From assembly GCA_027575765.1 (NCBI GenBank), contig JANBPT010000050.1:27823-91822 (forward strand): 64,000 nt of DNA. Reading direction: 5' to 3'. Below, piece after piece: positions 45,205 through 55,760 of the stretch (its first letter is position 1; every line of letters starts with the position of its first letter). The notes under the pieces were generated by a model. The model was given only the letters and a program-made list of their open reading frames with translations, ran no database searches and had not been told where the DNA came from. The position numbers and the translations under genes are program-made. The stretch is from Tieghemiomyces parasiticus. Taxonomy: Eukaryota; Kickxellomycota; Dimargaritomycetes; Dimargaritales; Dimargaritaceae.

Positions 45205-48200
45205 ATGACCCTGAGATTTTTTCGACGGTTTTCATGCGGCGCGCCGCCTCCGGTCGCGCCCGACCAGCCGCACCCGACCCCGGAAACTTCGGCCAATTTC
45301 TTCTCCGGCATTTTCTACTGGTGGCTCAATTCGCTCATGCGCCTGGGTTATAAGCGTCCACTCGAGACCACTGACCTCTATCAACTGGGCCGCCTTGAAA
45401 GCTCCGACTACCTTGCCACCTCTTTTACAGCTGCCTGGGCCGCCGAGGTTGCCAAACCGAAGCCGGCCCTCTGGCGAGCACTCAATCACGTGTTCGGATT
45501 CCGGTTCTGGCTGGCTGGTTTCCTGCTTCTGCTCTACTTTGGCACTCAGATCGCGTCCCCACTCATCCTGCAGGAACTGACCGATTTTGCTGCTCATAGT
45601 TACCTGGCGACTCACCCGTCCCAAAATTCCGATGGACTCCACGCCCGTCAGGCCACGGCACCGTCTACTGAATCCCCCGGGCAGCTAAAAGCCAGGCTGA
45701 CGTACACTCTGACCGACCCCCCAGCCTGGTATGGCTACGTGATGATGGTTACCTTGTTCATCCTGCAGCAGATCGGCACCTTCCTTAACCAGCGCCACTT
45801 CCACCTGTGCATGGTGGCCGGGTACGGTGCTCGCGGCGCTTTGGTCATGGCCATCTACCGCAAGGCCTTGGTCCTCTCCGGCCGGTCCCGCCAGATCTAC
45901 TCCCAGGGTGCCATTGTGAACCTCATGTCCACCGACTGCAGCCGTCTCGACATGATCGCCGGCTTCCTCAACCTCATCTGGGTGGCCCCGATCGTGCTCT
46001 GCCTCGCCTCTGGCCTGCTGCTATGGAAGCTTGGGGTGTCAGCCCTAGTGGGGTTCGGCCTGATGGTACTGTACCTGCCGCTACAGCACCACTTCGCCAA
46101 GTCCCTGGGCCGCACCCGGCAGGGGGCTGTCTTGCTAACCGACCGCCGTATCAAACTGACTCAACAGTTCTTCCAAGGGATCCGTGTGGTCAAACTCTAC
46201 GCCTGGGAAGACAGCCTCACTTCAGGCATATACGCCGTGCGCCGGCTAGAGTGCAACTTGATTCGGCGCCTCATGATGATCCGCGGGGCTCTCTTCACCT
46301 GCGGTATGGTGCTCCCATCCTTTGCCACCATCGGCTCCTTCATCGTTTACGCCGCCCTGGGAAATCGTCTCGAATCCGGAATCGTATTCGCCTCCCTGGC
46401 CCTCTTTAATGTGTTGCGCACGCCCTTCATGCTTCTACCACAACTCGTCGCCTTCTACATGGACGCCACAGTCTCTCTAACCCGCATCTCCCAGTTTCTG
46501 CAAGCCGAGGAGATTAGTACGGACCATCTACTGACCGGCAAGGGTCCAGACGCGGTGGTAGTCAGTGGTGCCAGTTTCGCTTGGGAAGTCACCTCCGATG
46601 ATCCGGTCGGCCCGCCACCGTTAGGGCCGCCGCGGGGAACCGTGGACCCAGCAAAGTTCACCAGTCTACCTCGTTCATTGTACACACGGATACTGGGGAA
46701 AGGCAGAAAAAGCTCCGACAACGATGATGACGAGCATGATGCGGAAAAGTCAGCCGAAACCGGGGCTCCACAAATCGAGCTCACATTAACCATGGACGAC
46801 AACGATATGGGCAACTACGAGGGCAAGCTGGATCTAGCTGACGACCGCCCTTGCCTCCACCGGCTCCACTTTAGTATCCCGCCAGGTCAGCTGGTGGGGA
46901 TTGTGGGTACGGTGGGTAGCGGCAAATCATCGCTCCTTAGCGCCATGGTAGGCGAACTACGGTGCCTCGCTGGCACGATCACTATCAGCGGCAGCCTGGC
47001 TTACTGTAGTCAGTCGGCCTGGATTCAGAACGCCACATTACGGGACAATGTACTCTTCGGCCGACCTTACGATCGGGAGCGCTACCGCCGGGTGCTCCGA
47101 GCCTGTGCCCTGGTCCACGACCTCGATTCCCTCCCACACGGGGACCATACCGAGATTGGCGAGCGAGGTATTAGTCTGTCTGGCGGCCAAAAGCAGCGGC
47201 TCAACCTGGCCCGCGCTGTGTACGCCGACACCGATGTGGTCCTACTCGACGACCCGCTCAGTGCAGTAGACCCCCACGTGGGCCGGCACCTTTTCCGGCG
47301 GTGCATCCGCGGCGCCATGGACGGCAAGACCCGACTCTTGGTTACCCACCAGCTTCACTTCATGCCCCACGTCGATTACATACTACACTTGGACGATGGT
47401 CACATCATCGAACAAGGCACCTACCAGGAACTGATGAATCCCGGTACCGCTTTCTCCTCGCTCATGGCGGCCTACGGCGGGGTGCCCGACGATAACCATG
47501 ACCTTGAGGATGAAGTGGACGACGGTCATGTAATGGGGGCGGCCAAGGCCGAAATTTCAATGACGGAAGCGCGTCATTCCGGGGCTGAGACTGGGAGTAC
47601 CACCTCCGCGGAGACGCCACCACCAGGTTACCATCATGCAACCATGCACTTACCGATTGACAGCGAGGACGAAGACGCCGTTCACTCGGTGCGGCCACCG
47701 GAAATGTTCAGCCATGCCGACGTGTCCTCGTCACACCTGCCGGCCGCCCTAATCACCGGCAGTGGCAATCAGTCTACCGTCACCATTCACACCACCCGGT
47801 CACTGCATCCGACGGGCCACGCTTCCACGACCTCCCTGAACGGCACCGGTCCACCCCCACCGGGGCTGATGCAGGCCGAGGAGCGGGCCACCGGGGCCGT
47901 CACCTTCGCCAACTACCTGGTTTACTTCAATGCCTGCGGCGGGTGGACTTGTCTCCTTACCGTGCTGTTTACGGTCGCCGGTCTACAGGCCTTCAAGGTG
48001 GTAACCGATACCTGGCTCACCTTCTGGATCGCCGATTCCCATACGTTAACCATGGGCGCCTACGCGGGAATCTACATACTCTGGGGCTTACTCCAGTTGC
48101 TCTTCGGTCTGGCTCTGGCTTGGGCCTCGGCCTACTTTGTCGTGCGCGGCTCCCTCGCCCTGCACAACGCCGCGCTGGAACGTGCCGCCCGGGCCACAAT

Positions 48201-49677
48201 GACGTTTTTCGATACCACGCCATTGGGTCGTCTCCTCAATCGATTCAGCAAGGACGTCGACGGGGTGGATAACCTGCTGCTCGAGGCCTGGCGCTCGTTC
48301 TTGAACCAAGCCGTGGGCTTGTTAGCAACGTTTCTGCTCATCATTGTCAATTTCCCCATATTTCTGGCCCCGCTGGTTCCTATGCTAGCCTTCTACGTCT
48401 GGTTTGCCGGCTATTACCGCAGCACTTCGCGCGAGATTAAGCGGCTTGACTCGGTCTCCCGGTCGCCGCTCTACGCTCACTTCCAAGAAACCCTGAGCGG
48501 GCTTTCCACCATCCGGGCCTACTGCGCCCAGGCGCGGTTCATAGCAAAGAACCAGACCCTGCTGGAGGCCAATAACCGTGCCTACTACCTCACCATCGTC
48601 ATCCAGCGGTGGCTCGCCGTCCGGCTCGAAACCGTGGCCAATATCCTTACCCTATTTACTGCCCTCTTCGCGGTGGTCGGTCGCTACTCCGTCAGTCCTT
48701 CTATCGTGGGCCTCATCCTGTCCTACGCCTTGCAGACCGCCGCTATCCTCAGTGTGTGCGTACGCCAGGCCGCCGAGGTGGAAAACAACATGAACGCCGT
48801 GGAGCGGCTCGAGCACTATACCACCCACTTACCTACCGAAGCCGCAGCGGTCATTGCTGACCGGCGACCTGCTGCCGACTGGCCCAGCCACGGCCAGATC
48901 ACGTTCCGTAATGTTCATCTCCGGTTCCGTCCCGGTCTTCCGCTCGTCCTGAACGACCTCACCTTTAGCACCGGCCCCCACGAGAAGATTGGTATCGTGG
49001 GCCGGACGGGCGCGGGTAAATCCTCCCTGGTGCTAGCGCTCTTCCGCCTAGTCGAAGTAGAATCCGGGGCCATTCTCATTGACGGCACCAATGTTGCCCA
49101 CCTGGGGATTCAAGACCTCCGTGAACGCCTAGCCATCATCCCACAGGATCCCGTGGTGTTTGAAGGTACCGTACGCAGTAACCTTGACCCGACAGGCCAA
49201 CTGGGTGACGCGGCGCTGTGGGACGTCCTGGGTCGCACTGAACTAAAAGCTTGGGTGGCCGCCCAGCCCGGTCAACTCGACGTCCCGCTGGCCAGTGACG
49301 GCGAGAATTTATCGGTAGGTCAGCGCCAGCTGCTCTGCTTGGCCCGGGCCATGTTACGGCGGTCACGAATCGTCGTCCTTGACGAGGCTACCGCCTCGGT
49401 AGATCTGGCCACCGATACCATTCTCCAGAAGGTCATCCGCGAGGATTTCACGGGGTGTACCGTGCTCACCATAGCCCACCGCCTCAATACCGTGGTCGAT
49501 TACGACCGGATCTTAGTCATCGACGCTGGCGCCGTGGCTGAGTTTGATACCCCCCGTCGGTTGCTCGAAGACCCCCAGAGTCAGCTCTATGCCATGGTTG
49601 AAGAGACGGGACCGGCCAACGCCGCCTTGCTCCACGCCACGGTGCGGGGTGAGGCCCCTCCGTCACCCGAACTGTGA
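45205..49677 (+). CDS. ABCC/MRP-type ABC transporter (full-length, no TMD0)
   Basis: Single exon, 1490 residues. The N-terminus (FFSGIFYWWLNSLMRLGYKR) is the ABCC lasso/linker type that leads into TMD1 without an extra five-helix TMD0, as in short MRPs. NBD1: Walker A GTVGSGKSS near residue 568, signature LSGGQ near 657, Walker B LLDDPLSAVD near 678, with Asp replacing the catalytic Glu as is normal for ABCC. A long Ser/Thr/His-rich regulatory linker joins to TMD2. NBD2: Walker A GRTGAGKSS near 1265, signature LSVGQRQ near 1369, Walker B VVLDEATASVD near 1390. ABCC proteins export conjugates, drugs or vacuolar substrates. The substrate cannot be told from sequence. Confidence 0.96.
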   Translation: MTLRFFRRFSCGAPPPVAPDQPHPTPETSANFFSGIFYWWLNSLMRLGYKRPLETTDLYQLGRLESSDYLATSFTAAWAAEVAKPKPALWRALNHVFGFRFWLAGFLLLLYFGTQIASPLILQELTDFAAHSYLATHPSQNSDGLHARQATAPSTESPGQLKARLTYTLTDPPAWYGYVMMVTLFILQQIGTFLNQRHFHLCMVAGYGARGALVMAIYRKALVLSGRSRQIYSQGAIVNLMSTDCSRLDMIAGFLNLIWVAPIVLCLASGLLLWKLGVSALVGFGLMVLYLPLQHHFAKSLGRTRQGAVLLTDRRIKLTQQFFQGIRVVKLYAWEDSLTSGIYAVRRLECNLIRRLMMIRGALFTCGMVLPSFATIGSFIVYAALGNRLESGIVFASLALFNVLRTPFMLLPQLVAFYMDATVSLTRISQFLQAEEISTDHLLTGKGPDAVVVSGASFAWEVTSDDPVGPPPLGPPRGTVDPAKFTSLPRSLYTRILGKGRKSSDNDDDEHDAEKSAETGAPQIELTLTMDDNDMGNYEGKLDLADDRPCLHRLHFSIPPGQLVGIVGTVGSGKSSLLSAMVGELRCLAGTITISGSLAYCSQSAWIQNATLRDNVLFGRPYDRERYRRVLRACALVHDLDSLPHGDHTEIGERGISLSGGQKQRLNLARAVYADTDVVLLDDPLSAVDPHVGRHLFRRCIRGAMDGKTRLLVTHQLHFMPHVDYILHLDDGHIIEQGTYQELMNPGTAFSSLMAAYGGVPDDNHDLEDEVDDGHVMGAAKAEISMTEARHSGAETGSTTSAETPPPGYHHATMHLPIDSEDEDAVHSVRPPEMFSHADVSSSHLPAALITGSGNQSTVTIHTTRSLHPTGHASTTSLNGTGPPPPGLMQAEERATGAVTFANYLVYFNACGGWTCLLTVLFTVAGLQAFKVVTDTWLTFWIADSHTLTMGAYAGIYILWGLLQLLFGLALAWASAYFVVRGSLALHNAALERAARATMTFFDTTPLGRLLNRFSKDVDGVDNLLLEAWRSFLNQAVGLLATFLLIIVNFPIFLAPLVPMLAFYVWFAGYYRSTSREIKRLDSVSRSPLYAHFQETLSGLSTIRAYCAQARFIAKNQTLLEANNRAYYLTIVIQRWLAVRLETVANILTLFTALFAVVGRYSVSPSIVGLILSYALQTAAILSVCVRQAAEVENNMNAVERLEHYTTHLPTEAAAVIADRRPAADWPSHGQITFRNVHLRFRPGLPLVLNDLTFSTGPHEKIGIVGRTGAGKSSLVLALFRLVEVESGAILIDGTNVAHLGIQDLRERLAIIPQDPVVFEGTVRSNLDPTGQLGDAALWDVLGRTELKAWVAAQPGQLDVPLASDGENLSVGQRQLLCLARAMLRRSRIVVLDEATASVDLATDTILQKVIREDFTGCTVLTIAHRLNTVVDYDRILVIDAGAVAEFDTPRRLLEDPQSQLYAMVEETGPANAALLHATVRGEAPPSPEL

Positions 49678-51271
49678 ACGGGGGGAGCAGGGGGGGGGTA
49701 AAGTACCCTGAAACGGCGGATGCTAGGATTCTAAATCGGTATTAACGGAACGCATGCCCTCGATGTTCTTCCCAGAACTTCTCTAGTGCCATCACCGTCC
49801 AATACACTGACGATTGTCGTGTCACCTTTATCGGATTACGTAGTTACACACATATTATTTCTCATGATGTATTTTTACACCACTACTATTATTCACCTAT
49901 ATCATAATACACACCGCTGCCCCGCCGCCGTTTGCCACTTCCCTCGCTAATGGGTTCTCTGCATGTTTCCTTAAGCATTCCCTATACCGAAAAGGTTGGT
50001 CACATGGCGAATTGAGTATTGCCAGTAAATATGTAACCCAGTATATTATCCAATGGATAGAGATTTTCCTACTGCAGCTGTTAAGGTTCAATATCGAAAC
50101 TTGCTAATAGTACCGGACGCGTAATAAGTTCCAGCTGCAGGCCTTACGGTCAGACGGCCCTGGAGTCGTTGATGTTAATTTCGGTATCGTATCATTTCAT
50201 GTGGTACGGGAGCCAAAAACTCCACTCGTGGGTTAGAGGAATCCCCTACTGTAATTGCGCTTCTAATGGCGAGGCGTACGGCATTTAAACATGGTTAAAT
50301 CGACAGGTTTGTAGTGCCGACGCACGGTGTTCCGACGTCGGGTAGCAGCAGACGCTGATAAAATCATTATAGCAACCTTGTTTATCGCGGTATTAATCAA
50401 AACCGTCTCTATCAAAAGCGTCCGAAAATTCTTTGTTGAGTATCCTGAGCTATATATATTACGACAAAGAACCCATCAAATAAAGGAAAATCTCAGATGA
50501 AAAGGAAGTTCTTGTGCCATTTACACCAAAAAACACCGTTCTCGCTAAACCAACAATGACCGAGCCTGTCACCGCGTTTCCCCTTGTCACGACCCGCAAG
50601 AACGAGGCCCGTTCTACATCTCGACCTCCCGCACAGGAAAGTGTCACCACCGGAGGCACCGAAGAGCCTGGCGCGGAATCGTCGGACGGAGCCGACGCAA
50701 CAGGTTTGGTAGTTAAGAGTGATCAACTACAGTGCTAGACAGGGTGTAGATGCAGAATTTTGGCTTTGGTCGACCTGATGGTGCCAATCAGCAGTGAACA
50801 GCCAGGCCACTGGAAATAGTCAAAAACTCCCGTATAAAGGAGCTTGGGAGCGCCACCAACAACACGACTTGCAGCCCAGGCTCAAGGACGGCCTGGGTAC
50901 TTATGCTGGGTCCTAAAGGCCTAGCCTGGCCACCTTCTTCGGATTAGTCAGTTTATTCTTGCGACTGCCAAGGATAGTCAGGTAACCAAGCTTGGGCATC
51001 ATGAAGAAAATAGACATGTACGAGAGGGCATGCATGTGCAGAACAATGAACCGAATACGGGCTAAGGAAGTTTATTCCGCGTTGATGGACCCAGCCACGT
51101 GCCAGACCACCCCGCATTGCTTGTAAGACTCCAGAGGAAGGACGCGCCGGAAGACAAGCGGTTATTCGCATCCGCCCTGGAAACAAGTAGACGCGGAAGC
51201 CTTACAGCCAGGCACCACCTGGCCTCAGGTGTATGCGTCACTTCGTGGACTGCGAGTCGGTTAGGTGGTCT
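49678..51271. other. Spacer between the ABC transporter and the small secreted protein
   Basis: 1.6 kb, AT-rich around 49830-50470. A 74-codon open frame at 50514-50738 (Thr/Pro/Glu-rich) and a 77-codon one on the minus strand at 50953-51186 show no domain and are not called. A G run is present at 49680-49698. Confidence 0.45.
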
Positions 51272-51619
51272 TTAATTGCTCGGGGTTTTGTTGTGGCCTG
51301 CTCCCTGGCCGTTTGCGAGTGCAGGATGAGACATCATTAAACCCGCGTTTCCAAGGCGCTTAATAGCACCTCCTGCCGGAGTAGGATCTTTCTTCGTCAA
51401 CTTATCTTTGATGCTATTAACCCCATTCGTGATTTTCTCCTTAAGCTTTGCACTACTCTTCGCTGAGGGGTCCACTTTAGGGGGGAACGCATAGGCTGGC
51501 AAACTGCGACCGTTTTCGTTGTTGGGCGGCTTTCTGAATTTAGTATTGCGGTTCACAACCGCGGAAGCCAGTGTAAAACTGGCAGCAAGGACGGCTAGAG
51601 TCACGGTAGTGCACTTCAT
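51272..51619 (-). CDS. Small secreted protein of unknown function
   Basis: Single exon, 115 residues. The first 20 residues (MKCTTVTLAVLAASFTLASA) form a clear signal peptide. The mature part is Lys/Asn/Pro/Gly-rich and includes a short amphipathic Lys-rich helix (SSAKLKEKITNGVNSIKDKL). There are no cysteines after the signal peptide, so it is not a disulfide-rich effector. I recognise no family. The start at 51619 was chosen because it begins the signal peptide; the open frame runs to 51730, but those extra residues would bury it. Confidence 0.6.
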   Translation of the reverse strand: MKCTTVTLAVLAASFTLASAVVNRNTKFRKPPNNENGRSLPAYAFPPKVDPSAKSSAKLKEKITNGVNSIKDKLTKKDPTPAGGAIKRLGNAGLMMSHPALANGQGAGHNKTPSN

Positions 51620-53443
51620 GATGAATGTGGGTGACGGGACGATGAGTAATAGCGCGGGGCCGGTGTGGTGAGGGAAGGTGGATGAAAGGAGGGGCCGCGT
51701 TAAGGTTAAGGCACTGGGGCTTGAGGACACAGATGGGGAGGAATGTGTGTGGTTGAGGAACGGTGCAGTGGAGATGGGTGAGGTTGAGATGGTAGGTAAG
51801 CGATGACGGGGTGTGCGGCTCGCCTTTTATGCTACGAGACGTTGGCGCAGAACGCAGCGCCTGCACCTGACGGCCAGGCTATTTCGCGCCCCCGCTTCAT
51901 CGATCTACGCTGGCGCATATTGATCCATTGCACTTGCATTGTGACGTTCTCCTTTGTAGGGGGGTGAATGAACCGGAGATGGACCGGATCTTGGGATACA
52001 ACCCCCTGCCGAGATGGACTGGTGTGGTGGAGCTTCGCTGGCCTTGAAGGCCAGGATGGCGGGGACGAGACGTTTCCAGGACGCCTTCTGCCGAGAGCCT
52101 GCCGTGCTTCGCTCGTACATTGAGGGTGCCGACTGGCTCTTCATAAACCTGGGCAGGTATGATGGTCCACCGCGCACCATGGTGATTCTGGCCATCCTAA
52201 TCAACCTCCCCGTCTTTGTCATGTCCCCCTCCTCTCTTCACAGTCGGGCGCAGGACCCTTAATTCAATTTAGTCTACCGATCATACAGTGGAATTAGAGC
52301 CCTGTCGATTGGCTAACAGCGACCGCCTTTGCGCAATGGCCCTTTCAACTATCTCCCGACATGGTCAGCCAGCGAGCGTCGCTCCTCCTCTAGGTTTAGG
52401 ATGGTAGGGCCACCGCAGAAGAATGGTGTTTGTTTCAGACAACTCTCCCTGCATTCGCCCGCCTATCCTGACCCCTTACCTTCCATATATTGGAGATGGC
52501 CCATTATAGAACGCCAGCCGCGGTGAGGCCGCGCGGTACGACGGCCAACGACACTAAACCGGTGCATAGGCCGCCCAGCGACCTGTCCGACATGCCAGCA
52601 TCTTTCTCTCGTATCCGGCACGGCACATAAACGATAGCGGCGTTTTCATTTAATGATGACCTGGCAGGCCATGCCATTAGCCATTGAGGTTGATTTCTTG
52701 ACAAAGACATCCTTGCCCCTCCCCCCTTTCCCTCTTCCCACTTTACTTCGCCGGCCATCTTCACAGAATATAGTATGGATACCGAGTGATCTTTGGCGCC
52801 ATCGTCACGAAGGCGGGGGCTGTCCACTCCCTCTCTCCGATACACGGCTAATACTTTCCCCGGCAGACAGGAAATAGCAAGCCATGACCCTTGGCCACCC
52901 TACCTCTCTCTCTTATTCTCCTACTTCGATGTTGGACCATATATTTCCCTGCCAACTCTTGCCCCCCCCCATCCAGCAGCGTTCTTGCCAGTTTTGTACA
53001 ACTTTACCCATAACATGTACTATCAAGGGCTATCGCCGCCAGATGATGAGACTATCATTGGAACATGCTTTTTTTTATTACTAGGTTGCTACGACCACAG
53101 CCTGTCGTTTCAATCCAATTGATTATTGCGAAGACCTCATCACACGGCGCGGTTACCTCAGGGTGTCAGGGATATACTGCACTCATGCGAGATTGCGACG
53201 AACCTCTCCCCGTGTCGACGCGCGAGTCTATAGTAAATGTGGTTTATAGGGGTGAAATAAACATGGAAAGGATGGTAGAGCCAGGTGAAGGAGTATATAT
53301 CTCCAACACAAGCATAAAAAATGTGGTGAATGGCAAGATAATCGGGATTTAACATATCCCCTCCCCATTCCTTTCACCGCACTGTGGAGTTGGAGGAGGA
53401 TGTGAGCCCCGCGGTAGGATAAACAAGGTTATATTTTTTTGGC
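51620..53443. other. Spacer with a possible coding relic
   Basis: 1.8 kb between the small secreted protein and eIF3d. The 51960-52260 part looks coding in base composition, with two frames that would need a frameshift or intron to join. The remainder is AT-rich, with pyrimidine-rich patches near 52700-52740 and 52960-52975. No gene is called. Confidence 0.4.
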
Positions 53444-55156
53444 TTAGGCGGTTTCGGGCTTGGACCCATCGGCCTGCTCCTCGTCTTCCTCGTCGTCGTT
53501 CTCAAAGGTATCGAGCGGGACACCGTAGATACGGAGTACGGGCTTGACAGGGTCGCGGGCGAGGACGTACTTGCCCTCGGGGAGCTGGAGGCACAGGTCG
53601 ACGACGGCCTTGACGACGCCCCAGGCGTTAGGAATGGATACGTTGAGCTGGCGGGCCAGTTCAGCCGGCTTAAAACTCTGGACCCCCAGCAGGCCGTGGC
53701 GCTTGCTGTCACGCGGGTTGGTGCGGGCCACGTAGCCAAACTTGATCTGCGGGACGCCAGCCACGATACCTTCCAAAGCCCAGCGGGCCAGCTTGGCGTT
53801 GTTATTCTTGATCTCGGTGGCCACCACCGCACCGCGCGCCGTGTCCAGCTTCTTGCGCCAGTCCAGGGCCCCGCCGTTTCCAGGCGCACGAATGTCCGAC
53901 TGGTTGAGCGCATGAAGGATAGTAAAGGTCGCGTTGGCCGCCGTTGTGCCCGTGAGGGCGGCATCCAGCTGCGAGCGCACTACCAGGTGGCAAGGCTTGG
54001 CCACCTGGACGGCGTCACCGTCGCCCTTGAAGGTCGAAATATCAAACATGCGGTAACGGTAGGCCGCGGGCGCCGGCTTCTCGGTGGCACCCTCCTCATG
54101 GAACGGGTTGGGCTGGGCCAGATCGATGCGCTGCTTGGTGTCCACAACCTGCAGGGCGAATTCGTGGTTGACACGCGTGGCCTCGTAGGCCAGAGCGCTA
54201 GGGGTATTGACATTGTCCTTGTCCTTGGAGTCCACGGGTGGGTCGGCGGCGTTCTCGTTGACGGTGAGGTAGTCGAGTGGGCCGCGCGGGCGCTTGTCGA
54301 GGTACAGCTTGTCGCCGACACGGTTGACCACAATGTCCCACGGGTAGACGGTACGGGTGGTGCACATGAGGATGGAAAGCACAGCGTCGGTAGCGAAGAC
54401 CTGGGCCTTGTTCTCGCGGGCCAGGCGCTCAATGATGGGGTCGTCGCTGGCGCTGACGTCGTAGTGCACATATTCGGAACGGCGCAGGGGCTGCTCGGTG
54501 CGCACGTTGATCCGGTCGGCCAATTTGGTGTAGGGGCTCACGTGGCCGCACAGGGCCACATCGGTAGGCTCCTCCACCTCGTACTGTAGGCGGCTCATGC
54601 GATGGAACTCAATCTCCTCCACCACGTTCCAGTCCTCGCCCACGGTGACGGTGGCGTACCGCACGTGGTGCGGGCGGTCAAAATCGCGCCAGCCGAAGCG
54701 GCGGCGACCGTTGTTCATATGACCGCCACGAGTGCTGTGTGCACCACCACGGCCCCCGGCCCCGAGTCGCTGGAGACCCCGTCCGCGCGCTCCGGCGGCA
54801 CCACCGCGCTGACCGCCTCGGCCGCCAGCACCGCGGCCCATGTTGCGCTTGACGTTCGCCGAACGGTTTTCAACCAGCGAGAAAGAACCCTCGTCGTCGT
54901 CCTGCTGCTGGGCAAACACAGAAGTGGTGCCGCCGCCATAGCCCTGGTACTGCTCCAGACGGCGGTTGCGCATCCGCTGGTCGCGGCCAGTCGTGTTCTC
55001 GGCCTCGTACCAGTCGGCCACACGGCCCAGCTTGTCGCTCTTGCTATAGGGTGTGTAGGGGATATCAGCGAACTGTTCGAGCTTCTGGGTGGTCAACGGA
55101 CCCCAGCCGCTCTCGTTCTCGGAGACATCGTGGAGTTTAAAGTGCGGGAGCGCCAT
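53444..55156 (-). CDS. EIF3D: Translation initiation factor eIF3 subunit D
   Basis: Single exon, 570 residues, the usual length. The N-terminus is the family type, with GWGPLTTQKLEQFADIPY and the following YxPYSKSDKLGRVADW. An Arg/Gly-rich segment (about 105-150) precedes the conserved core, in which RFGWRDFDRPHHVRYATVTV, KLADRINVRTEQPLRR and IKFGYVARTNPRDSKRH are recognisable. The C-terminus is acidic (DNDDEEDEEQADG type). eIF3d binds mRNA caps on selected messages and is a peripheral part of eIF3; budding yeast lacks it while fission yeast has it (Moe1). A long open frame on the opposite strand is a shadow of this gene. Confidence 0.96.
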   Translation of the reverse strand: MALPHFKLHDVSENESGWGPLTTQKLEQFADIPYTPYSKSDKLGRVADWYEAENTTGRDQRMRNRRLEQYQGYGGGTTSVFAQQQDDDEGSFSLVENRSANVKRNMGRGAGGRGGQRGGAAGARGRGLQRLGAGGRGGAHSTRGGHMNNGRRRFGWRDFDRPHHVRYATVTVGEDWNVVEEIEFHRMSRLQYEVEEPTDVALCGHVSPYTKLADRINVRTEQPLRRSEYVHYDVSASDDPIIERLARENKAQVFATDAVLSILMCTTRTVYPWDIVVNRVGDKLYLDKRPRGPLDYLTVNENAADPPVDSKDKDNVNTPSALAYEATRVNHEFALQVVDTKQRIDLAQPNPFHEEGATEKPAPAAYRYRMFDISTFKGDGDAVQVAKPCHLVVRSQLDAALTGTTAANATFTILHALNQSDIRAPGNGGALDWRKKLDTARGAVVATEIKNNNAKLARWALEGIVAGVPQIKFGYVARTNPRDSKRHGLLGVQSFKPAELARQLNVSIPNAWGVVKAVVDLCLQLPEGKYVLARDPVKPVLRIYGVPLDTFENDDEEDEEQADGSKPETA

Positions 55157-55680
55157 GGCCAGAGTAGATGAGGCAGGTGAAGGCAGGAAACAGATACCTA
55201 GAATGCGGGTTAGAAAGGGGGGCAGATACGAAAGAGGATCTACACGATGGGGTTTCGAGGGGAAGTGGCCACGATGTTAGTAATGCGAGACGGGAAAGCT
55301 TACAAAAATCCAGATGATCCAAAGACCAAGTTGATCAGGAAGGGCGGGACTCGAAAAGTAGCCGGGTCAGATCAGTTGCAGATGGATGAGTGTCTGAGGG
55401 GTCGGTGGGCGATCGGGCCTGGGAGGGAATCACGCTGAGCTGCACGTAGTAAAAAAAGAGGGGGAGGCGAACAGCCAGGCGGCCGGGAAGGCTAGCATTG
55501 TCGTGCCTTGCACCGGAAGACTTCGGCAGGTTGACCATTCCGACTTTGGGCTGCTGTGGCCTGCATCGCCGGGAAGTTGCCCTAGGTGCTAACGGTAGAC
55601 TCTGTAATACCAGGATTAGCAACGAGTGACTGGGCGATTTACAGTCACGTGATAAATACGGGCAATGCCTCAATTGCAAA

Positions 55681-55696
55681 CCCCCCCCCCCCCCCC
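55681..55696. repeat. Poly-C homopolymer, 16 bases
   Basis: An uninterrupted run of 16 C. Length of such runs is prone to error in sequencing and assembly, so the true count may differ. Confidence 0.8.
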
Positions 55697-55746
55697 ATCT
55701 AGGCATCGGATCAGAACCTTGAGTGAGCCCTTACGGTGCTCTCCTA

Positions 55747-55760
55747 CCCCCCCCCCCCCC
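55747..55760. repeat. Poly-C homopolymer, 14 bases
   Basis: A second run of 14 C, 50 bases after the first, on the same strand. Confidence 0.8.

Noticed and set aside
53696..54589. 297-codon open frame on the plus strand
   Set aside because: It lies fully antisense to eIF3d, a strongly conserved gene, and arises from GC-rich third positions.
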